In this document: piece by piece, positions 55,281-64,000 of the stretch | Numbering within the stretch: the stretch's first letter is position 1 | Layout of the letters: every line of letters begins with the position of its first letter | Assembly (NCBI RefSeq): GCF_905163445.1 | Contig: NC_053208.1 | Coordinates: forward strand, 25,447,986 to 25,511,985 | Direction: 5' to 3' | Source: Pararge aegeria | Lineage: Eukaryota > Arthropoda > Insecta > Lepidoptera > Nymphalidae | Length of the DNA: 64,000 nt | Notes under the pieces: generated by a model | The model's database searches: none | What the model was told of the DNA's origin: nothing | Seen by the model: the letters and a program-made list of their open reading frames with translations, nothing else | Made by a program: the position numbers and the translations under genes

Positions 55281-55349
55281 TTCTTGCGGTGTTTACCGCT
55301 GATAAGGGTAACCAATTAATTAACTGCCTACCTTAATGTGTAAATTCTG

Positions 55350-56580
55350 CTTGCGTTTTGCATTTTGCGTTTTGCGCTTTCATGTCCATGAAAGTACATA
55401 GTGTTGGTACTTTGTCGTCTAGATTATGTTCTATTTTGGCACAATTGCATGGAGTGCGTTTTCTGTGAATTTGCATTACTTTTAAGAGCGTTGGTTTGAA
55501 CGAAGGATCAAATCCTTCAGTGCACTGTCTCTTAAGAAGCGGTTTTCTAATATCTCGATCGTTTTCAATAGAAAAAACGTGTGGCTAATAATTAGTCTGA
55601 AGTGTAGATGCTTCTGTCTGGTTTACCTTTACTTCTCTCCAGGCTAGTGGTATATATTTGTATGCCATGTTTGCCTTAGAACAGAATCCAATCCAGTTGC
55701 CAGTTGGGCACCTCCCGATTGCAATAGTGCTGGGAAGATATTGTGTATTTCGCCCAATTTGAAGTTATAAAAAGTGTCTTACTTACCTATAATCGTACCT
55801 ATTCTACAGCCTAGGAAATATGTCTCAAACAATGTTGCACTAACATCTCTATCGTATTATGTGTAATATCAGACGGGTTCCTGCAAACCACCAACCAGAA
55901 TCTTCCTGATGCGAGTCGTGGTATCATTGAATATTTTGCTGTTCTATAACTTCTGCCAGTAGTTTTATATTTTATTATATACATAGAAGTATCCCAATCA
56001 TCCCATTATAGCCTTGTCTTGTGTTTTTGGCCCTGTAGAAGGTACAGGTGATGGCCGACCAGTTAGGTTATATTAGTTTCGGTATTTACTTGGTTTTGTT
56101 TGTTTAGTGGGCATGAATTTTCATAGATCGTGTTGATTGTAATTAATATTACATTGTAATATGTTATTAATGTTAGAGATTTCTCTTAGGTTGACAATAC
56201 TAACTTTACTCATTAAGATTTCTTTATATTTCTTGTTTGTTGGTATTCCTAAAGCAAATGTTTAGGTAACATTTGTGATTTGGTCAAATCTAGTTCGTAG
56301 CGGATAAGTCAGTGGTTGGAAAGCTAAGGCTCATCGTTGTCTTTCCAGTTTTTAATCTGGTCTCCGATCTTGAGGGACGCTGCTGTAAATCTATTATGGT
56401 ATGTTACCTGCTTGTTCTGTAAGTTATTTCGTCTGAATTTGGTCCTATATTGGCATGTATAGTAAGGCTGCACCAGGGTTTTTGGCAGCACGCCTATACC
56501 CTTATGAATTCCGTTCTTTATTAGTGCTACTCGTAGGTCTCTATCTCTGAACAGTATTGTGTTTGTATAATTACTATTGT
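55350..56580 (-). mobile_element. Degenerate R1/jockey-type LINE, endonuclease region
   Basis: The complement of 56270-56560 reads LFRDRDLRVALIKNGI, TYHNRFTAASLKIGDQIKNW and DEP then LSNH(stop)LIRYELDL, resembling the end of an APE-type endonuclease (W..DDEPSLSDHRYI.F.L). The rest toward 55380 is frame-broken. TTTTGCG repeats at 55352-55378 mark the left limit. Confidence 0.5.
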
Positions 56581-56614
56581 ATTATAACTGTTAATTGGTT
56601 TAGTTTGGTTTATT

Positions 56615-56735
56615 ATACTAGCTGTACCGCGCGGTGTTTTCCGCCGTTAATAAGTCGATTGTTTGCTTACTTGGGGCACGAAATGAGGACAAACAAACAC
56701 ACTTTCGCATTTATAATAATAATATAGACATTGAT
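56615..56735 (-). repeat. Family D repeat, short
   Basis: TACTAGCTGTACCGCGCGGT, ACAAACACACTTTCGCATTT, ATAATAATAATATAGACAT. The interior is deleted. Confidence 0.65.
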
Positions 56736-56964
56736 GTAGCACAGTTTTAGACATAAAAAAAAATTACCACCATATTTGTTTTGTGCAACGTGACAAAGCC
56801 TTGACATCAGGTCAATTTGACGCAGCTAACGACTTCCAATTTATTTAAATTGGCACAATAGGGGCTTCAGAAAAGTAGAACGTCTGCACATGACATACTG
56901 ATAAACACGATGCCCTACTATGGTCAACTAACTTTAAATATATCATACTTATCCAACGATGGCC

Positions 56965-57105
56965 CATTACAGGGCAAGGCTCTCCTCCCACAATGAGAAG
57001 GGGTTACAGGGTTTGTGGACTCCACAAACATTTGAGAACATTGAGTATAGACATGCAGGTTTTCTCACGGTGTTTCCCTTCACCGTTAAAGTTCATTCAT
57101 TCATC
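56965..57105 (-). repeat. SINE-B 3' part, reverse
   Basis: GGCCCATTACAGGGCAAGGC, CTCCCACAATGAGAAGGGGT, TTTCTCACGGTGTTTCCCTT. Confidence 0.7.
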
Positions 57106-57465
57106 ATTCATTTTTTTTATTGATTAAACTTATTTTTATGCATAATTAAAAAAAAAAACTGCGTTCTCAACGAGTTTGTAAACTATTAGTGCGAAAAATT
57201 TTATAATACAAAAAAAATTATACTAAAAGGGCTAGAAAATTTTTGCTTTACGTATATATAGATAAAATATTTTATTTGGAAAAGTTATTTATTCTGAGAG
57301 GAGACCAGCGCCCCGTAGTGGACCTGTAATGGGTTGTTGTTGATGTAGTCATGTAGTACGAATAAGCCAGTCTTTTATCGACTTTCAAAATTGTGATTTT
57401 CAATAATTATTATTAGGCATGAAATATTAATCTTTACCAAAAAAGTCATTTACTTATCAAATTCA

Positions 57466-57905
57466 AATTCAAATTCATTTATTTCAAGTAGGCCTACTTT
57501 ATAAGCACTTTTGAAACGTCAAGTATGTATGTTTGTAGTGACTCTACCACCGGTTCGGAAAGCAGATTCTACCGAGAAGAGCCGGCAAGAAACTCAGTAG
57601 TTGCTCTTTTCCAACATCAAAATATACAATCATTTTACTATCTTGCGGGAGATGAGAGCGAGGCTGGCTGCTTCCAATCTACCTTGTCATTGAGGAATTT
57701 ATCCAATATTTAATAACCTCGCTGTACTAGATGCGTTTTTACACATTTTTTAAATGTAAGCATTGGTAGGTTAAGTATTTTCTTAGGAATCATGTTGTAA
57801 AAGCGTATACTCAACCCCACAAAGGAGTTCTGCACCTTTCGCAGACTATATGCAGATATTACTAATTTATGTCCGTTTCTCATATCAAGACAATCTTAAG
57901 TAGCT
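57466..57905 (-). mobile_element. LINE-J 3' half, reverse
   Basis: AATTCAAATTCAAATTCATT, CAAGTAGGCCTACTTTATAA, CTCTACCACCGGTTCGGAAA, GAGCCGGCAAGAAACTCAGT, then decayed coding complement to CTTTCGCAGACTATATGCAG. Confidence 0.8.
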
Positions 57906-57909
57906 AGAA

Positions 57910-58490
57910 GCTTGTTCTTTACATAATTTTATTTGGATGTACGATGTAGGTGGAAGGGGAGTTTACGTTTATGAGTAAGGTACCCGCGCGGTATGCTTTA
58001 ATAATATAACATTACATTAGGACGAGTTAATTCTTTTTTACAAAGCATTGTACTACAACGCTTTGACCCGCGAAATATCACCCCATAGTGATAATACTAA
58101 TATGATTTATTGCGAAATACACGTATGTACTCAGATGTTACAATTTGGTTTTTTTATTGAGACCGTGTATTACCGTTGGTTTGGCAACTTACAATTATTA
58201 TATTTTGAAAAAAAAAACCCTAAGAAAGAAATAACAGTCATAATCAGAACGCAAAATATTTATAAATTTAAATATCAATACTTAAAATAATCAAATGAAA
58301 TGAAAATAAGCAGTTTAATATGTCAAAACTAAAAATAATGTGTCATCCTCTCGCGTTGTATATATTTTAAACTAAATTCGGGCTATTAATTTCCCGGGCT
58401 AAAAAGTATACTAAGTCTGTCTCAATAATGTCAGCTAACGCTATGCAAAATTCCGTTTGATGTTAAGCCTGTCATAAGTAACATTTTTTT
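57910..58490. other. AT-rich spacer upstream of LINE-J
   Basis: No gene supported; an 80-codon frame at 58048-58290 is Tyr/Lys/Asn-rich without motif. Confidence 0.35.
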
Positions 58491-59335
58491 TTTTTATTCA
58501 AGCGGGAATGTTTCCTTCTTGCTTTATCTGATGTAGGATCTCCAGGGTGCAAGCTATATTTGTGCCAGTATCTAGATGAACTTCCATGGCAAAGCTTATA
58601 TATTGCGCTAATAGTAGTTGGTCCAGTAGTTATTAGAGCTTTCGAAAATACATTTTCTTCTTTTTCACAGCAAAACATGTTCAGCTTTGCCAGTTTTGCG
58701 GACTTTCATAGTGTTATGTCCTACGGAATCTTGTTATGGGGTAAAACTGTTGATATTGAAACTATGTTCATATAGAAGAAAAGAGCTGTACGATCTTTAA
58801 TCACGCGAGAAGTTTAAAGAAATAGGTATAATTACTGTAGCTTCACAATATATTTATAATATAATTTGTAAGAGACAACATAATATTAGTCTATATAAAC
58901 AGTCAACAGAAATAGTCGTAAATTAGTGCCATCTGCATATCGACTGCGAAAGGTACAGAAGTAATTTGTGGGATTTAGTATACGCTTTTATAATATGATT
59001 CCTAAGGTAAATTTGGACCTACCAATGCATAAGTTTAAAGAATATGTTAAAACAAATTTATTACTGCGAGGTTACTAAACAATTGATGAATTTCTTAATG
59101 ACATGGTGGCTAAGAAGCATCCGCTTTCATCTCTCACAAGATAGAAAAATTAATGTTTAAATGTAAATTGTAAATTGTTGATTTTGGAAAAGAGCAACTG
59201 CTGAGTTTCTTGGCGGCTTCTTCTCGGTAGAATCTGCCTTCCGAACAGATGGTTGAGTCACTACAAACAGACAGACTTGACGTTTCAAAAGTGCTTATAT
59301 AAGGCCTACTTGAAATGAATAATTTTTTGAATTTT
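58490..59335 (+). mobile_element. LINE-J C-terminal half and 3' tail
   Basis: VVGPVVIRAFENTF, ASFADFHSVMSYGILLWGKT (58680-58750), then a frameshift to QKRAVRSL and EVxRNxYN. It continues as frame-broken KLVPSAYRL, RFYNMIPKVNLDLPMHKFKE and the tail TTGGCGGCTTCTTCTCGGTA, GCCTACTTGAAATGAATAAT with a TTGAATTTT end. It abuts gene B's first visible intron. Confidence 0.8.
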
Positions 59336-59602
59336 AAAAATTGGACCGTGCTCAGAGTCAAGACCGTGACCTCACACTTTGTTTTTAAAAATCTACTCAC
59401 TCACTCTGGGCTTCGGCACAAGTCCTCTCATCAAACATTGCCTGCCCGCACTTATGTCAATATTATTGACTATATTCTACATATTGTACATAAATTACCC
59501 GTGCGCGAGAGCTCCAGTATTGTCGAATTTAAGTATGGTGTATGCGGGGTTACTTATAAAAGTGAAGCCAGTTAGTTCTAAATAAAACATTTTTTTTTTC
59601 AG

Positions 59603-60352
59603 ATAAAAAAAAGCCAAATCACGAAATAGAATGGTCTGCGGATGCAGCAAGCAGCGCTGGCACCATACGGGATACGGTTGAACTAGAAATGAACAAAATG
59701 TCTTGCGCTTCAAGTAAGGAGGTGCAATTTTGCAATCAAAATGGATGCTGGGATGCCGAGTGGCTAAGCTGACTCGACATCGAAAACCCCGAAGACGCGA
59801 GCCCATGGCCGGACAATCACCCCATGCCGATCCCACGGTGGGGGTGCCCGCGTCCTTCCCTGCATTTAACACTCCAGCAATACAAAGATTTTATTACAAA
59901 AGCAGATGCACTTATCAGCAAGCTACTCGTCAGTCAAAATTATGATTCAATCAGTAATTTCATTACCCTATACAATAGCTACATAAACTCAAAAGAGAAC
60001 TCATTAAAAGAATACTTTCCTAAGTATAACCCACCAATCCAACCCTATAAGCACACTTGCGTAGGCTTAGCCATAGAAGTAATGAATGTACTGAAATTGC
60101 TTGACGACGATTTTCCTGGAATAAAACAATCAATTATGCTGGTATCCTGCGAAGAAAATGTTCAAAGCCTGCAAGACTATATGGCTATGCATTCTGGGCC
60201 ACAAGGATTTTTAGTTGAGACAGAGAAAGACCATGTCATGGTAGCTTGCCATTTGGAACTTGATGGCAGGCCTGGTTTGTTTATATCTGACTTGGGGTAC
60301 CACATCGCCGGCATTGTCACCGTTATGAGGGATAACGGGTACCCGCATACAG
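59603..60352 (+). CDS. Gene B, long exon with in-frame TGA
   Basis: 750 nt, nine fewer than gene A, all lost before the TGA. It carries CASSKEVQFCNQNGCWDAEW before the TGA. After it comes LDIENPEDASPWPDNHPMP, then the core. Donor GTAAAA. Confidence 0.85.
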
Positions 60353-62083
60353 GTAAAATAAAAACCAAAATATAATTATAATTTGTAGCCAACTATGCAG
60401 AGTGACGGTAATTCAATGAATAAACGGAAAACGCTGATCCCAAAATCAATTACCAGTGAGTTATAAGCCATCAGAGCCTCGACTATGATTTCATATGAAA
60501 TGTATCGAAAATGTCTCTCTCTTTCTTAAAATTGTTCTTTTTGTTATTCGTAAGCGTACTAAAACTGTATTATAATGTATTTTTATACTCTAGTGCATCA
60601 AAATTCATCGCTATGACTTTTCGGCATGAATTTTTGTGAACTGTTAATTTTATTTATAACTGGCTGTATGTCTGTCTCAAATTTCCAAAAAGTAAGAAAT
60701 TGCCCTGTAGCTTACACATTATCGAAAAAAATCTAAAAATGTCATAATTTTTTGTATTTACAAATGTTTTTTTAAAATTTGGATTTATAGGTAGTAAAGA
60801 ATAAAGTCACAGTAAAAGTTAAGTGATTCTTCTTTTAAATAGGAACATAGATGGCACTTTTGTACTTATGTGCATAGTGCACTTATGTACATAGTGCACT
60901 TATGTACATAGTAGTAAGATGATGGCGATAACTACATTCATAATCTTAAAACTAAAGCTACGATGATTCACACTCACAATAAACGTAGGCGCGTGTTCTT
61001 TTTATTACCGCCGGTATTATAGTTCACAACTTTTAAGCGCAGTAATTGCTAAATCATATTGTCTGGCTTTCAGATACTAACCAATAGTTTTTCTGTTTCT
61101 CCAGGTTGGTTCACTCAAGTACAAAAGCCGCAGTGCATGAAGGAGTATAACTACGTGTTCAACCACCAAAACCCCAACTACATCGAATGGCATGAGCGCG
61201 AGATGAAATCTGATAAGATCAAAATACGATTGTCCCTAGTGTACGTCGAGAAAGCCTTCCGAAGCTCAATCGAAGTTACTGAGAAGAGGAATTTGGTTTG
61301 GCATGTCAAGTTAGTATAAGCCCAGTTTTTTTTTAATGATGCAGAACAAGCAGAGCGATGATTATTCAAATCAAATCCTATCAGTAATGAAATTTTCATT
61401 TACGTTTAAAAAAAATATAAATTTGATATTTCCTCGTTTATAACGGTTTTACACGACTAATAAGCTAAACTCATCTTGACATAGTTTTGTTTACACATAC
61501 TATACGGGGATAGATATGTGGCTATTATTTTGGCCATTCTTTCGAACCTTTTTTTTTGAACGGGGGAGTAAGTTCGATTGCCGGCACGCACCTCTTGGTC
61601 TTCAATTAAATATAACCTGAATTAAAGGTGCATCCTGCATGCCTGAGACTTCTCAATATGTTCTCAAAAGTATCTGAAGTCTACCGATCCGAACGGAGAC
61701 ACGATATAAACCAATCAAATAGAGCTCCTAGAGAGAGCTCCTAATCTGTGGTGCATTTATTTTTGCGCAACTGGCATATTTACAGCACCTTCACATCTTT
61801 TTGTCAATAAAGCCAATAAAACCTACTTTTATTAGTGATCTCTTAAAGTCACATATTAGAAGATGGAACTCTCTGCCGTCAGTCTTCTCCCACTTGGATT
61901 AATGATTCAATTTTATTATCTTACAGGAGTCTCGTAGCCCGTGATTCCAAAGGCAATTTGATGGCTGGAATCTACTTCGTATCCAAGCGGAAGGAAACCA
62001 AGCTCACAGTATCCTACGTCGGTCCAGATAATGTCAAGCTAAGAAAGAAGTTGAATTTGGAGGATTTCCTGGACCTATCAAAG
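59603..62083 (+). CDS. Gene B: paralogue of gene A, last exon outside window
   Basis: Exons are 59603-60352, 61105-61309 and 61927-62083, with introns in phases 1, 2 and 0 as in gene A. The last exon (177 nt in gene A) was not found before 64000. Entry is in mid-codon after a TTTTTTTTTCAG acceptor. An in-frame TGA lies at 59770-59772, at the position aligned with gene A's. From the ATG at 59824, 297 codons are visible: PRWGCPRPSLHLTL, YKHTCVGLAIEV, LVSCEENV, EKDHVMVA, GRPGLFISDLGYHIAG, PHTGWFTQV, TEKRNLVWHVKS, RKETKLTVSYVGPD. The Cys, His and Asp noted in gene A are kept. Differences from gene A fall mostly at third codon positions or conserve residue class, so both copies appear to be under selection. 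Function unknown. Confidence 0.85.
60864..60911. repeat. 17 bp tandem repeat, ~2.7 units
   Basis: Unit ACTTATGTACATAGTGC in a gene B intron; the unit contains TGCAC palindromes. Confidence 0.85.
60900..61020 (-). mobile_element. LINE-C scrap in gene B intron
   Basis: AAGATGATGGCGATAACTAC and CTTAAAACTAAAGCTACGAT, then AGGCGCGTGTTCTTTTTATT, are a decayed reverse LINE-C tail. Confidence 0.5.
61105..61309 (+). CDS. Gene B, exon with GWFTQ
   Basis: 205 nt between TTTCTCCAG and GTTAGT. Encodes GWFTQVQKPQCMKEYNY, NYIEWHEREMKSDKIKI, SLVYVEKAF, TEKRNLVWHV. Confidence 0.9.
61560..61700 (+). repeat. SINE-B fragment in gene B intron
   Basis: GAGTAAGTTCGATTGCCGGC (B box), CATCCTGCATGCCTGAGACT, TGTTCTCAAAAGTATCTGAA, CTACCGATCCGAACGG. 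The middle is deleted. Confidence 0.65.
61927..62083 (+). CDS. Gene B, exon with RKETKLTVSY
   Basis: 157 nt between ATCTTACAG and GTTGGT. Encodes SLVARDSKGNLMAGIYFVSK, RKETKLTVSYVGPDNVKLRK, LNLEDFLDLSK. Confidence 0.9.
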
Positions 62084-62304
62084 GTTGGTTACATGTTTAT
62101 ATATACTTATTTGTATCTATACTTATAACGATACTGTAAGAGGTCTGATTTTGATAATTGAAGATAATATATTGCAATATTTTATATGAGAGCACTCAAT
62201 ATTGAACCCAACACTTCTATTTGTTTTCATTTCTGTTTGTATGTCTGTGTGTAGCTAGGGCGTGCAGCCTAAACTACTGAAGGAATTTAAATGATCCCAA
62301 GCAT

Positions 62305-62540
62305 ATTGGATAGAAGCATGCGTTAATTTGCGGAATTCCATGATATATTATGATAATTAAGCTTCATTTGCTTTACTCCGTGAAAAACAGGATAATCTGT
62401 CCGGTATATATATAATTTTTTCAATTTTTATTGCGCACGTTTTGCTGGTAAACCGGAGCATCTTAGGAGAGATGACTTAACAATTATAACCGTCCTGCTT
62501 TTCGCGGAGTATAGCAAAAAAAGTTTAATTTATATGATGT
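62305..62540 (+). mobile_element. MITE-A in gene B intron
   Basis: TTGGATAGAAGCATGCGTTA, AATTCCATGATATATTATGA and TTTGCTTTACTCCGTGAAAA at the left; CCTGCTTTTCGCGGAGTATA at the right. Confidence 0.75.
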
Positions 62541-63049
62541 GTGATTTCATACTTCAAGGTAAGTCAGAATACTTTTTATCACGAATTTCATTACAGTTTA
62601 TTTGGAAAAGGGGATGAAAGTTTATAACGGTTTTACTCGATTAGTCCATGAAATTTGAAACAAAAATAAATCCTTTGACAATAGAAACTTTGTATTATCA
62701 GTCTTTATTTACTTAAATTTTATAAAAGAGATCAGATGAATATAACTGGAGATAGAGGAGCAAACTCCTCAGCAGAGGTAAAAAACCCTTCACTTAAAGC
62801 ATTACTATAATAAAAACATAAAGTGTTACCACAAATACGAGAGCTTTACCGTGGGCTGGTTACAAAATGTAGAAATTTTCGAGTTAACTAGTTAATCAAT
62901 TTGAACTCTTGCTGAATATTTACTGTTAATGATAGTTGCTAAGACCATTGGATATTAAATCTATATACTTATAATAAAACTGTAACAGGAAGATTTCTGT
63001 ACATTTAATATATTTTGAAAATGTTTACCGGGGGATGATTTATAATCAA

Positions 63050-63660
63050 TATTGAGTCCAAAATATATTTTTATTTAATTTTTGACTTTCTGTCTATCTG
63101 CCTGTCTGTCCGGGCAACACGCGAAAACTACTGAACGGATTTAAATACAATTTGGTATAGTGGTAGCTGGTGTTCCGGGTCAACATATAGGATACCTTTT
63201 ATCCCGATAAACAATAAGTTTCCTCCAGGAAACGGGCTGAAATTTTTTATAAATTTTACTTCATAGCTCCGTTAAATTTGAACCGATTATGATAATTCTT
63301 TTTTCATTTGAAAGCGTTTACTATCAAACATTTATTGTCTAATTTGAATGAAGAGCTGATAAATATTTTCAGAGATAAAAGACACAACTCTTCACAAATA
63401 ACAGCAAGTAGCATGGCATATGGGCAACGATCGAATGCATGCTTACCATACTACTTAATATTATAATTGCGAAAGTTTGTGAGTATGGATGTTTGGATGT
63501 ATGTATGTATCAACTAAAATAATGACAACTTACTAACTCAGTATACCACGTAATAGTAGGTACTCGTACATAGCTAGCACGATGATTATGATGTAAGCAT
63601 CATATCTATTCTAGCTTCTCGATTGACTCATACGCAGGCGAAGTCGCGAGGGTCTACTAG
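63050..63660 (+). repeat. Family D repeats, two joined copies in gene B intron
   Basis: The first runs from CCGGGCAACACGCGAAAACT through GTATCCTATATG-like GGATACCTTTTATCCCG to GCAAGTAGCATGGCATATGG. The second starts TTAATATTATAATTGCGAAA and ends CGCAGGCGAAGTCGCGAGGG, TCTACTAGT. Confidence 0.65.
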
Positions 63661-64000
63661 TTCATATTAAACTTTCAAAGTTAAAAGAAAAACAAAAAAA
63701 AGGTTTTAGAAGTTATACTTCTTTGGCGTAACAAGATAAATATATTTTAATTTTTTTTTATTTTTCGCCTTATTTTACGTTTGTAGAAAAAACGACACTT
63801 ACAATATAAATAAAGTATTGTTTGAATAATTGAAAGTAAAAACTAAAATGTTGACTATAGCTAACTTCATGGTGTCGGTTTTTTGTGACAGTGTGCGCGC
63901 GCATCGTAATAATTTACTCTCACCATTCTTCCCTCACGCGCCAAAAGAAGTTTAAGATTGACATAAATTTAATTATTTAGTATCAGTTTTCTAGGAGACA

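Larger units (their letters stand above)
62084..64000 (+). other. Gene B intron running off the window
   Basis: Apart from the two repeats listed, no match to the last exon (ATACCGGAGAATGTAGTAC-like) is present, so the terminal exon should lie beyond 64000. The intron is at least 1.9 kb, against 518 bp in gene A. Confidence 0.6.

Overview
The window looks like nuclear DNA of a butterfly or moth (Lepidoptera). It is AT-rich, intron-bearing DNA. It is crowded with element types I know from lepidopteran genomes: tRNA-derived SINEs with (GATGAT) tails, RTE-type and jockey/CR1-like LINE fragments, long-inverted-repeat MITEs, and hAT-like elements with CAGTGGCG ends. No bacterial, phage or organellar gene organisation is visible. 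Repeat family letters used below (MITE-A, LINE-C, LINE-J, families D to N) are my own labels and come only from comparing copies inside this window.

Only one host gene family can be supported. Gene A (exons 17407-18165, 19341-19545, 20697-20853, 21372-21548, all +) and gene B (exons 59603-60352, 61105-61309, 61927-62083, last exon beyond 64000, all +) are paralogues with identical intron phases and nearly identical exon lengths. I recognise the protein as a conserved insect-type family but know no function for it. It carries an aligned Cys, His and Asp in a spacing and local context reminiscent of arylamine N-acetyltransferase or transglutaminase-like enzymes. In both genes the long exon has an in-frame TGA at the same aligned place, with coding-type conservation on both sides, so stop-codon readthrough is a serious possibility. 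Downstream of gene A lies a decayed third copy of its last two exons (23427-24532). The C-terminal mini-reading-frame of that copy, with its AATAAA signal, has been amplified into a tandem array of about 203 bp units (24462-25545).

Layout. 1-17400: intergenic, one intact tRNA-Asp(GTC) at 2767-2838, SINEs, MITE and LINE fragments. 17407-21548: gene A, with a LINE, a MITE and a tRNA-like SINE in its introns. 21940-25545: 3' flank, hairpin, pseudogene and array. 25550-59340: about 34 kb of repeat-rich DNA. It contains an RTE reverse-transcriptase fragment with an internal snap-back palindrome (40537-41484), three copies of a ~1 kb unclassified element (10780, 28275, 50930), a ~740 bp long-inverted-repeat element (33924-34662), a 118 bp minisatellite and many short perfect palindromes. 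59603-64000: gene B up to its penultimate visible intron. Boundaries of degenerate repeats are approximate. Family names rest on recalled consensus features, not on a search.
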